Shown in pieces: positions 1 through 7,002 of a stretch of 10,627 bases of DNA. The number at the start of each line of letters is the position of its first letter. Within the stretch, counting starts at the first letter, position 1. This DNA is from Chthoniobacterales bacterium (GTDB lineage Bacteria > Verrucomicrobiota > Verrucomicrobiia > Chthoniobacterales > UBA10450): contig JAICXG010000087.1 in NCBI GenBank assembly GCA_025980625.1, positions 1 through 10,627 on the forward strand, given 5' to 3'. The notes under the pieces were generated by a model. That model was not told the origin of the DNA and did not search any database. It saw nothing but the letters and a program-made list of their open reading frames with translations. The position numbers and the translations under genes were made by a program.

Positions 1-16
1 CACTTCACCACTTCAA

Positions 17-1012
17 CTAACCCTGCAGCTTGCTCGCGACAAACTTCTCCAGCTTTACGACGTCGGCCGCGAATTTCCGAATTCCCTCGCCCGTTTTTTC
101 GTAGGCCATCGCGTTGTCATTCAGCATCCAGCGAAACGTCTTTTCATCCAGCGACAGCTTCTCAACCGCGGCGGACCTCGCCTTGTTCGGATCAAGTTTC
201 CGCTCGACCGGCTCAGTCGACCTGGCAAGCTCTTCCATCAGTTCCGGACTGATCGTTAGGCAATCGCATCCGGCCAGCTCGATGATCTGGCCGGTGTTTC
301 GGAAACTCGCCCCCATTACTTCGGTGGGGATATCGAACTTCTTGTAGTAGGTGTAAATCTCGGTCACGGACTGGACGCCGGGATCTTCCGCTCCCTGATA
401 ATCGCGTTTCTCGTGCGCCTTGTACCAATCGTAAATCCGGCCGACGAAAGGCGAGATCAGCTGCACCTTCGCCTGCGCCGCGCGCACCGCCTGGGGGAGC
501 GAAAACATCAAGGTCAGGTTGCAGCGGATTCCCTCCTTTTGCAGTTGCTCGGCGGCAAGCAGTCCTTCCCAGGTCGAGGCGATTTTTATCAAAACTCGTT
601 CACGAGGAATTTTGCGTTCGGCGTAGAGTTGAATCAGCCGCCTCGCTTTGTTGATCGAGCCTTCGATGTCATACGAGAGACGCGCATCGGTTTCGGTTGA
701 AACGCGCCCGGGCACGATCTGCAGGATATCGCTCCCGAACTGGACAAGGAGATGATCGCAAATGTCTTCGATCTGTGCGTGACCGCTGAGGCCGGATTTC
801 TTTCGATCTTTTAAAACCGCCTCGATGAGATGGCCGTATTGCTCCTTTTGTGTGGCGGCATAAACCAGGCTCGGGTTTGTCGTCGCATCCTCCGGCTTGA
901 AATCTTTGATCGATTCAAAGTCAGCGGTGTCGGCAACGATGATGGTAAATTTCTTGAGCTGTTCGAGCTGGCTGAGCTTCGTTTTTTCCTCGCTGGCGAT
1001 GACTGTGCTCAT
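17..1012 (-). CDS. tal: Transaldolase (class I, TalB type)
   Basis: This 331-residue enzyme transfers a dihydroxyacetone unit between sugar phosphates in the non-oxidative pentose phosphate pathway, in the cytoplasm. It matches the E. coli TalB family along its whole length, with about 11 extra N-terminal residues. Family catalytic positions can be placed by eye. The Schiff-base lysine is Lys143 in LIKIASTW, and the catalytic acid Asp28 lies in VADTAD. Glu107 is in STETDAR, Asn46 in ATTNPS, Asn165 and Thr167 in CNLTL, and Ser187 in LISPFVGR. All the expected residues are present, so it should be active. The ATG at 1012 is used because the conserved domain begins soon after it; the upstream sequence is pyrimidine-rich with no Shine-Dalgarno. 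It is divergent from the DUF885 gene. No partner pathway genes are visible. Confidence 0.96.
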   Translation of the reverse strand: MSTVIASEEKTKLSQLEQLKKFTIIVADTADFESIKDFKPEDATTNPSLVYAATQKEQYGHLIEAVLKDRKKSGLSGHAQIEDICDHLLVQFGSDILQIVPGRVSTETDARLSYDIEGSINKARRLIQLYAERKIPRERVLIKIASTWEGLLAAEQLQKEGIRCNLTLMFSLPQAVRAAQAKVQLISPFVGRIYDWYKAHEKRDYQGAEDPGVQSVTEIYTYYKKFDIPTEVMGASFRNTGQIIELAGCDCLTISPELMEELARSTEPVERKLDPNKARSAAVEKLSLDEKTFRWMLNDNAMAYEKTGEGIRKFAADVVKLEKFVASKLQG

Positions 1013-1088
1013 GAGGAAAGCTACTGCTCAAGCTGTGAATCGACAACGTGAAACTCCACCGCGGCGCCGACGGTCTGCGGCTGTAACA

Positions 1089-2756
1089 ATGGTCAATCGC
1101 GCCGCTGTGTTACGATCGGCCCTCGCGCTTACATTGTGGATCTTTGTCGCGTTTGCACAGGCGACGACCGCGGCTAACGAGCCGCTGCAGAAATTAGCGG
1201 ACGACTTTTGGCAATGGCGGGCGAGATATGCGCCCTTCACGGGGGATGACGTGAACCGAATGGAGCGGCCAGGCGGCATGCGAGACTGGTCAGGCGCGAG
1301 CATTGCAAAGCGGCGGAAAGATTTGGCCGGATTCGAAGCGCACTATCATACGATCGACACCCGCGGTTGGTCCGTACCGGAGCAAGTCGATTACAAGTTG
1401 ATGGGCTCGGCCTCTGCTCGCGTCCGCTGGGAGCTTGAGATTAATCCCCGCTGGAAGCGCGATCCCAACTTCTATCTCGAGCAAACTCTCACCGCGCTCG
1501 CCGAAGCGCTGACCTTGCCTGGTCCATTCGATGAAGCGCAAAGCCGCGAGATTCTGACGCGGATCGAAAACATTCCGTCGATCCTTAAAGAAGGAGAAGA
1601 GAACCTGTCGAAACCACCGGCGCCGTTCGCAACAGTCGCGGTCGAAAATCTGGAAGGCGTGCGTGAACGTCTGCGAAAGATGGCGAGCTCGTTAGGGGCC
1701 TCGACCACGCTTAAAGAGCAGGAGTTAACCAAGGCAACGGACGAAGCGGCGGATGCGCTGGATCATTTCCGTTTTCATCTCGAGAAGCTGCGACCGTCAT
1801 TGCCGCAGCAAACCGCGCTTGGGCGCGAAGCCTACGTTTTCTTTCTCAAGAACGTCGCGCTTTATCCGTTCTCGCCTGAGGAAATTCTCGCAATGGGTCA
1901 GCAGGAATGGAACCGTGCTGTTAGTTTCGAAACGTTCGAGAGAAATCGAAACCACGATGTGCCGCCCCTCAAGCTCGCGCATAACATCGACAGTTGGATC
2001 AAGGACGCGGCGACGAAGGAACTGCAAGTCCGCACGTTTCTCGAGCAGCATAATATCCTGACGGTGCCCGACTGGGTTCAGCATTACACCTTGCGAGCGA
2101 CACCGGAGTATTTGCGGGCGCTCGGATACACTGAGACCGACGACTTCACGTCGCCATCGCGGTTAAATCAAGATTCTGTGCGCTATGTCCCCGAACCCTC
2201 AGAGAATCTGGGATACTTCTGGCGCGCGACCGCGATGGATCCGCGCCCGATTACCGTCCACGAAGGCATTCCCGGGCATTACTTCCAGCTTTGTCTCTCC
2301 TGGAAGCACCAGGACCCTATCCGCCGTCACTACTACGATTCCGGCGCGAACGAGGGCATTGGCTTTTACGCCGAGGAAATGATGTTGCAGGCTGGCCTGT
2401 TCGATGACAGCCCGCACACACGCGAGATCATTTACAATTTTATGCGACTCCGCGCGCTCCGCGTCGAAGTGGATGTAAAACTCGCGCTCGGTCAGTTCAC
2501 GCTCGAGCAAGCCGCGAAATATTTGCAGGAGAACGTTCCGATGGATGCGCAGACCGCGCGGCAGGAGGCGATCGCTTTTTCAACCGGACCCGGTCAGGCG
2601 CTGACCTATCAGATCGGCAAACTTCAGATCCTGAAATTTCTCGCCGACGCGCAACAGGGAGAAAAGTTTAATCTGCGCAACTTCCACGATTTCCTATGGA
2701 GAAATGGCAACGTTCCGATTGCGTTGCAGGAATGGGAGTATCTGGCCGGAAGATAG
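1089..2756 (+). CDS. Exported DUF885 family metallopeptidase-like protein
   Basis: The protein has 555 residues. The reading frame stays open back to 897, but that stretch overlaps the transaldolase gene and reads as low-quality sequence. The ATG at 1089 instead gives a normal Sec signal peptide (MVNRAAVLRSALAL..., hydrophobic core, cleavage near ATTAA), so this start is preferred; there is no obvious ribosome site. The family signatures are HEGIPGHYFQ (His391, Glu392, His397, Gln400) and, about 30 residues later, NEGIGFYAEEMM (Glu422). Together they resemble a gluzincin zinc site with altered spacing. DUF885 proteins are treated as peptidase-like, but the substrate is generally unknown. The predicted location is the periplasm or outside the cell. 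The gene is followed after 52 bp by a small membrane-protein gene on the same strand; co-transcription is possible but a functional link is not evident. Confidence 0.85.
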   Translation: MVNRAAVLRSALALTLWIFVAFAQATTAANEPLQKLADDFWQWRARYAPFTGDDVNRMERPGGMRDWSGASIAKRRKDLAGFEAHYHTIDTRGWSVPEQVDYKLMGSASARVRWELEINPRWKRDPNFYLEQTLTALAEALTLPGPFDEAQSREILTRIENIPSILKEGEENLSKPPAPFATVAVENLEGVRERLRKMASSLGASTTLKEQELTKATDEAADALDHFRFHLEKLRPSLPQQTALGREAYVFFLKNVALYPFSPEEILAMGQQEWNRAVSFETFERNRNHDVPPLKLAHNIDSWIKDAATKELQVRTFLEQHNILTVPDWVQHYTLRATPEYLRALGYTETDDFTSPSRLNQDSVRYVPEPSENLGYFWRATAMDPRPITVHEGIPGHYFQLCLSWKHQDPIRRHYYDSGANEGIGFYAEEMMLQAGLFDDSPHTREIIYNFMRLRALRVEVDVKLALGQFTLEQAAKYLQENVPMDAQTARQEAIAFSTGPGQALTYQIGKLQILKFLADAQQGEKFNLRNFHDFLWRNGNVPIALQEWEYLAGR

Positions 2757-2808
2757 GTTACCAGCCTGTCTCGGCCAAGATGCATCCGGCATGCTAACTT
2801 CTGGTTTC

Positions 2809-3234
2809 ATGGAAGCGTGGTTCTGGTACGCAGTCGTCGCCGCCATTCTTTACGGCGCGCATCAAATCTTTACCCGGCTTGCGGCCGAACGGATCGGTGA
2901 TGGCCTCGGTGGTTTCGTGGTCGAAGCCAGTGCTGCATTGTCGATCTTTCTTTACCTTGCATTTCTTTGGTTAAGCGGGCGCTGGAATCAAAAATTCAAC
3001 ATTGCGGGATTGAATTACTCACTGCTGACCGGGATCTGTGTCGGGGCTGGCACGATCATGTTTTTTCTTCTTTTTCAACGCGGCGGACCGCTTTCCGCCG
3101 TGCCCGCGATTCTCGCAGGTGGCGCTGCCATTATGGCCATCGCTGGGATGTTGTTTTTCCATGAAGCGCCCTCCTGGCAGAGGATTCTCGGCGTTGCATT
3201 CGCGATCATCGGCTTGTTGTTGTTGCGCAGATAA
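2809..3234 (+). CDS. Short EamA/DMT-type membrane protein (single domain)
   Basis: This is a very hydrophobic protein of 141 residues from the ATG at 2809; an in-frame ATG at 2791 would add six residues. About five membrane helices can be seen, at roughly residues 5-22, 34-55, 68-89, 95-116 and 124-139. The last part (PAILAGG...GMLFFHEAP...GVAFAIIGLLLLRR) is the typical end of an EamA domain of the drug/metabolite transporter superfamily, including the conserved Glu119 before the last helix. Classical members have two EamA copies and ten helices, so this half-size form would need to work as a dimer. The substrate cannot be told. It lies 52 bp after the DUF885 gene and converges with the outer-membrane protein gene only 15 bp further on. 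Confidence 0.8.
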   Translation: MEAWFWYAVVAAILYGAHQIFTRLAAERIGDGLGGFVVEASAALSIFLYLAFLWLSGRWNQKFNIAGLNYSLLTGICVGAGTIMFFLLFQRGGPLSAVPAILAGGAAIMAIAGMLFFHEAPSWQRILGVAFAIIGLLLLRR

Positions 3235-3249
3235 AAACCATTTCCTGTT

Positions 3250-3984
3250 TCATTTCGTAAGCACCTGCAAACCGACGTAAGCCATCGCTCTGGTGTCTCC
3301 CACAATGTCGCGTCCACCGGCGAAGAGCAGGTTAAGATGAGCGTTCAACCTCCATGCGCCTCCGAGGTTAAACGCGAGATCGGGTTGGCTACCGCGCTCT
3401 TTCGGTGAATTGCCGAACAACTCGAAACCAAGCGTCAGTTGCTCGGCGATGTCACGTTCAAGGACCGCCCCTGCGTACAGATAGTTGCGCGTTTGGGCCG
3501 CAGTTTGCCACCAGTAGCCGACGTTGCCGTAGAGCGTCCACTTATCCCAACTTTTCTGCGCCACAACCGGCAACAGAAACGCTGGCCGGCCTTCGCCGAA
3601 GCCGCGCGCCGAATCGCCCGTCGGCACTAACAACTGCGGATAAATGCCAAATTGAAGATGCGACTCCTCATTATTAAAAAACCGCGATTTCACGCCGAGC
3701 ACCAGGTCGCCCGCGCCAGCCCTGGTGCCATCGCCGTGTTTGTGCATGATCTCAATGGGGAACTCCAACTTAAGCTGCGCCCCCGGCAGTCCGTAGTTGA
3801 TATCGAATAAGGGCGCATCCATCTCTGTCTCGCCTGGAGTGCGTTCCAGGATGAACGGCAGATTGATTTCGAACCCACCCGGCGCGGTCGGCTCCGGGTC
3901 GTCGGTTACGAATGGCGGACCGGCTTGCACCGAATCAATCGCCATCAGGAAACCTATGCCAAGCGAGAGGCAGCGAATTCTCAT
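3250..3984 (-). CDS. Predicted outer-membrane beta-barrel protein, Phenol_MetA_deg-like
   Basis: Third gene of the leftward operon, 244 residues from the ATG at 3984. An ATG at 4005 would add seven residues; neither has a good ribosome site, but the later one gives the more compact signal peptide (MRIRCLSLGIGFLMAIDSVQA, cleavage before GPPF). The mature start GPPFVTDDPEP, followed by alternating-residue strands rich in Tyr, Phe and Trp with Gly/Asp turns, is typical of the outer-membrane proteins grouped as 'putative MetA-pathway of phenol degradation' and often labelled simply 'transporter'. The chain ends in a strand (AMAYVGLQVLTK) but lacks a C-terminal aromatic residue. It may be a pore or an envelope structural protein; substrate and direction are unknown. 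It starts 20-41 bp after the propeller gene and should be co-transcribed with it. Confidence 0.65.
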   Translation of the reverse strand: MRIRCLSLGIGFLMAIDSVQAGPPFVTDDPEPTAPGGFEINLPFILERTPGETEMDAPLFDINYGLPGAQLKLEFPIEIMHKHGDGTRAGAGDLVLGVKSRFFNNEESHLQFGIYPQLLVPTGDSARGFGEGRPAFLLPVVAQKSWDKWTLYGNVGYWWQTAAQTRNYLYAGAVLERDIAEQLTLGFELFGNSPKERGSQPDLAFNLGGAWRLNAHLNLLFAGGRDIVGDTRAMAYVGLQVLTK

Positions 3985-4025
3985 CGCGTTAAACCGCGCC
4001 GGCATTTCGGTTCGACTACGATCAC

Positions 4026-5033
4026 TTATTCAACGCGATAAGCGCGCACTTCGGCCGGTTGCGAATCGCGATGTGGGAAGGCCACGAATAGCTTGTCTTG
4101 TTCCGGCATAAAGGCTCCCGTGCGCGCACCAGCTGCGGTCGGGAGTCTTGTCATCGGCTCGTAGGAATCGGCACTCCTTTGCTCGATGATGTCGATCGTG
4201 CCGGCGCCACAGATGAGATAGAGGCGGTGGCGTTTGCTATCGTAAAAAATGTCATCGGGGTCGCCGGAGATTCCGCTGCTTGCCACCATATCGCCGGATT
4301 CGGTATTGAGCACGACAAGTTTCGGCGGAAGACGGCATCCGACAAACAGCCGATGATCGGTTTCATCCAGCGCCATCGGAAAATTTCCAAAGGCGCCAAT
4401 AGTTTTCCAGGTTGCAATCACTTTCCTTTGATTGCGATCAATAACCGCTACCTGCCTGGCATTAGGAACGTTTACAAAAATTCGGCTTCCGTGTTTCTCT
4501 ATCTCAAAAGCTTCGGGATGCGCGGCGAGTTTGATCGAGCCGAGTTGTTTGCCGTTGATTGCATTAATAACGCCGATCCCACCGCTGCCAAAGCCGACAT
4601 AAATTTCCTTTGCGGCTTCATCGTAGCGCACATTGTCCGCATCATCTTTGAAGTTCATCTCCCCAAGTGGCTGGAATGATTTTCCGTCGTAGATCCTGCA
4701 AATGCCGCCTTTGTCATTTGCTACAAGGATGCGCACTGACTCAGGAACATAGACAATCCCCTGTGGTGCGCCGAGGCCGGTGATGGAATGGATTCGTTGG
4801 CCTTTGCGCAGGTCGACGACTTCGACTGAATTATTGCCCAGGGCGCAGACAAACAATCTTTCGCCCGCGGTATCGAGAGCGAGATGATCGATGCGCCCTT
4901 CGACTCCTGGGAGCGGGATTGTCTGCGTCAGCTTTAGGGGCGCATCGCTTTGCGCATGCGCCGGGAAGGCGCCACCGCTGGAGAGCAGCGCAAGCGCGAA
5001 GCAAATTTTCTTACCGGTCAGGCAGCGATTCAA
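4026..5033 (-). CDS. Exported YncE-like seven-bladed beta-propeller protein
   Basis: The reading frame is open from 5117, but the stretch to 5034 lies inside the preceding gene and is not protein-like. A TTG at 5033 sits in TTGA, overlapping the TGA of the DUF1259 gene, and begins a good signal peptide (MNRCLTGKKICFALALL..., cleavage after AHA, residue 27). This start gives 335 residues. The mature protein consists of about seven repeats of a 'hydrophobic-D-...-RLFV-...-V-V-D' pattern beginning near residues 47, 89, 132, 171, 216, 257 and 302. This fits a complete seven-bladed propeller of the YncE/YVTN type. Such proteins bind ligands or partners in the periplasm and some bind DNA or metals; no enzyme motif is visible here. 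Second gene of the leftward operon, probably translationally coupled to the first. Confidence 0.82.
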   Translation of the reverse strand: MNRCLTGKKICFALALLSSGGAFPAHAQSDAPLKLTQTIPLPGVEGRIDHLALDTAGERLFVCALGNNSVEVVDLRKGQRIHSITGLGAPQGIVYVPESVRILVANDKGGICRIYDGKSFQPLGEMNFKDDADNVRYDEAAKEIYVGFGSGGIGVINAINGKQLGSIKLAAHPEAFEIEKHGSRIFVNVPNARQVAVIDRNQRKVIATWKTIGAFGNFPMALDETDHRLFVGCRLPPKLVVLNTESGDMVASSGISGDPDDIFYDSKRHRLYLICGAGTIDIIEQRSADSYEPMTRLPTAAGARTGAFMPEQDKLFVAFPHRDSQPAEVRAYRVE

Positions 5034-5977
5034 TCTTGCTTTGGCGAAGTGATCTTCAGCAACCCGATCGCGTCCTTGATGGCCTGGGCTAAATCTTTGG
5101 CCGCGCCTCTGCCCCAATAATGGAAAAACATGATCCGCGGTTCTTCGTGCGTCATGTGTTGATGAATCGCGACAATGTCGATGTTGCTTTTGCGCAACGA
5201 TTTTAAGACGGGCTGTAATTCGTCTTCCGTCACGGCGAAATCGCCATCGACCACAGCGTTGTCATCGCTACCCGCAAACGCTGCCCAGGTGTTCACTCCC
5301 ATCTCTTTGCCGATAGTCATGCCATGCATGGTCGCGCTCCGGCCGAGCGTGAACTTCACCATTCCGTTTTTCGCTTCGCCGCTCATCCCGAAGATGATGT
5401 TCAACGGCTCGGCTGAGATATTGTTTTTCTCCGGCAGCGCTTTTCCGCCGAATGAGTCTTTCGGCCGTGGACTAGCTGCGCGGATCTCCTTGACCCGGTC
5501 GTAAACTTTCTTCACCGCGCCGGCTAACTTTTCAACCCTGCCTGCGCCACTGATGTGCATGAAGAAAACCTTGGGCTGATCGAAAAGGAAGTGGTTGTGA
5601 AGTGCCGTGACACTGAGTCCGTTTTCGAGTGCGGTTGACATCGCCGCGTTGACTTCATCTTCGAAAAGCACGGTGTCGCCCATCACCATCGCGTGTTCGT
5701 TGTCGCCGGTGAACGCGGCCCAGGTCCCCAGCCCCATGAATGGCGGCATGGTCCACCCTCCGACCGTCACCTTCACGTCTTCTCGCGAGAAGCTAATTTT
5801 GTAAACGTCCGCCGTCAGCTTTCCCTTAAGCCCGGTGATCTGCTCGATCTTTGCGGTGTCGAGCGCGGCCCAGGCGCTTTGCGCGAGGACGAGGCAAAGC
5901 GCCGCAAAAATACGAATTGCCTGGATTCGTGGTTCGGTCCTGGAGCGGATGACAAAGTCGCGATGATTTTTTTTCAC
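5030..5977 (-). CDS. Exported DUF1259 (LppY/LpqO family) protein with two repeats
   Basis: First gene of the leftward operon. The GTG at 5977 is chosen (315 residues): it gives a basic N-terminus followed by a signal peptide ending SAWA near residue 37. A TTG at 6037 would add 20 residues but would run through the repeats of the control region. Two DUF1259 copies follow, about residues 44-165 and 195-310. They align clearly: GTWAAFTGDNEHAMVMGD with NTWAAFAGSDDNAVVDGD, HNHFLFDQPKVFFMH with HQHMTHEEPRIMFFH. The HxH...H sets (His127, His129, His141; His272, His274, His277, His286) look like possible metal ligands; this is inference. The family is known from mycobacterial lipoproteins LppY/LpqO and has no established biochemical role that I know of. 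No lipobox cysteine is seen at the cleavage site, so it is probably soluble in the periplasm or secreted. It is divergent from chrB. Confidence 0.85.
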   Translation of the reverse strand: MKKNHRDFVIRSRTEPRIQAIRIFAALCLVLAQSAWAALDTAKIEQITGLKGKLTADVYKISFSREDVKVTVGGWTMPPFMGLGTWAAFTGDNEHAMVMGDTVLFEDEVNAAMSTALENGLSVTALHNHFLFDQPKVFFMHISGAGRVEKLAGAVKKVYDRVKEIRAASPRPKDSFGGKALPEKNNISAEPLNIIFGMSGEAKNGMVKFTLGRSATMHGMTIGKEMGVNTWAAFAGSDDNAVVDGDFAVTEDELQPVLKSLRKSNIDIVAIHQHMTHEEPRIMFFHYWGRGAAKDLAQAIKDAIGLLKITSPKQD

Positions 5978-6025
5978 AGTGATTTGGTTATTGCATCCTT
6001 TGATCGAACCTGTAGCAAGGCTTGG

Positions 6026-6051
6026 ATGTAAGCGCAATCATGTAATGCAAT
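6026..6051. repeat. Imperfect tandem repeat, candidate operator
   Basis: Two near-copies lie head to tail: ATGTAAGCGCAAT (6026-6038) and ATGTAATGCAAT (6040-6051). They differ by one base in length in the middle, and their starts are 14 bases apart. A related half (GGATGCAAT read on the minus strand) lies at 5990-5998. Repeated motifs at this spacing in a divergent promoter suggest binding of a regulator; function is inferred. Confidence 0.45.
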
Positions 6052-6058
6052 ACGTATT
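6049..6058. promoter_or_regulatory. 10-bp perfect palindrome upstream of chrB
   Basis: AATACGTATT reads the same on both strands and ends eight bases before the chrB ATG, overlapping the end of the tandem repeat. Its position fits a repressor site that would block transcription or translation start of chrB. It could also be chance, since symmetry does not extend beyond ten bases. Confidence 0.35.
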
Positions 6059-6066
6059 TCACCTTC

Positions 6067-7002
6067 ATGGCGAACCGCAGTAAAACAGGACCGCCATCCT
6101 GGCTTTTGCTCCTCTACAGTCTGCCGACGAAGCGCAATACCGAGCGCGTCGCGGTCTGGCGTCGCTTGAGGAAGGTGGGTGCGGTGCAGTTCACCACCTC
6201 GACTTATTTGCTGCCCGACGCGCCCACCCAGCGCGAGCAGTTTCAGTGGCTCGCCAACCACATTCGCGAGAGCGGGGGCGAAGCAACTCTCGTTCATGCG
6301 CAGGAGATCGAAGGCCTTACTCCAGAGAAAGTCGTCTCGTTGTTTAATTCCGCCCGCGATCAGGAGTACATCGCCCTGAAAAAAGGGCTGCAAGCATTTC
6401 TGAGCAGGAAGCAAAAAGCACAAGCGGAAAAGGGGGCGGCGGAGCTGGAGCGAATCACGCGGCAATTCCGCGAGCTGCGCGAGATCGATTTCTTCGACAG
6501 CCCGCGCGGACACGAAGTGGCAATGCTCTTAGGTCGCGCGGAAGATAGCCCGAAGCAAAAGTGGCCCCGCCTCGATCGCAAAAATTATCGCGGCAAGCGC
6601 TGGCAGACGCGTCCGCGCCCGGAGATCGACCGCGTCGGTTCGGCCTGGCTGATTCGCAAATTCATCGACCCGGAAGCGAAATTCATTTTCGCGATCGAGC
6701 CGCGATCGGGCCGGGACGTCATCCCATTCGATATGGTGGGTGTGGAGTTTTCCCACCATGGCGACTTTTGCACGTTTGAAACGCTCCTCCGTCGTTTTGA
6801 TCTCATCGACAAAGCCGTACGCAAAATTGGCGAGATGATTCATGACGCCGACTTGGATGATGCGAAATTCCAGCACGTCGAATGCATCGGCATTGATCGG
6901 GTGCTGAAGGGCTGGGGCAAAAGCGGGATGCGCGATGACGAGATACTGGCTACGGGCTTCAAGTGCTTCGATGGCCTTTATGAATTCCTTCTACGCCGAT
7001 GA
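6067..7002 (+). CDS. chrB: ChrB chromate-responsive regulator/resistance protein
   Basis: This is a full-length ChrB of 311 residues with both parts of the family. The N-terminal domain (about residues 10-110) begins SWLLLLYSLPTKRNTERV and contains LRKVGAVQFTTSTYLLP. A charged, helical linker (about 110-140) leads to the C-terminal Chrome_Resist domain (about 175-308) with RPRPEIDRVGSAWLIRKFID and HHGDFCTFE (His230, His231, Cys235). In studied chrBA systems ChrB senses chromate and controls expression of the efflux pump. There is no signal peptide, so it acts in the cytoplasm. No Shine-Dalgarno is visible before the ATG, but the palindromic control region lies immediately upstream. Its stop overlaps the chrA start by four bases (ATGA), so the two are translationally coupled. 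Confidence 0.9.
   Translation: MANRSKTGPPSWLLLLYSLPTKRNTERVAVWRRLRKVGAVQFTTSTYLLPDAPTQREQFQWLANHIRESGGEATLVHAQEIEGLTPEKVVSLFNSARDQEYIALKKGLQAFLSRKQKAQAEKGAAELERITRQFRELREIDFFDSPRGHEVAMLLGRAEDSPKQKWPRLDRKNYRGKRWQTRPRPEIDRVGSAWLIRKFIDPEAKFIFAIEPRSGRDVIPFDMVGVEFSHHGDFCTFETLLRRFDLIDKAVRKIGEMIHDADLDDAKFQHVECIGIDRVLKGWGKSGMRDDEILATGFKCFDGLYEFLLRR

Larger units (their letters stand above)
5978..6066. promoter_or_regulatory. Divergent control region between the DUF1259 operon and chrBA
   Basis: These 89 bases separate the two divergent start codons and must hold both promoters. They are richer in A and T than the flanking genes. They contain an imperfect tandem repeat (6026-6051), an inverted octamer pair (TATTGCAT at 5989-5996 and ATGCAATA at 6045-6052) and a perfect 10-bp palindrome (6049-6058). 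No convincing -35/-10 pair could be assigned by eye on either strand. Because chrB encodes a likely regulator, autoregulation from here is the natural hypothesis. Confidence 0.5.

Noticed and set aside
897..1088. N-terminal extension of the DUF885 frame into the transaldolase gene.
   Set aside because: It overlaps the start of a well-supported gene on the other strand, and a normal signal peptide begins at the ATG at 1089.
3235..3249. Gap between the convergent EamA and beta-barrel genes as a terminator site.
   Set aside because: Only 15 bases are available and no inverted repeat is visible there.
4098..4679. 193-codon open frame on the plus strand opposite the propeller gene.
   Set aside because: It is antisense to a clear repeat protein, its translation matches no family I recognise, and it lacks a promoter or ribosome site.
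5978..6037. TTG at 6037 as the start of the DUF1259 protein.
   Set aside because: It would place the tandem repeats inside the gene and add 20 residues before the signal peptide; the GTG at 5977 is more economical, though not proven.
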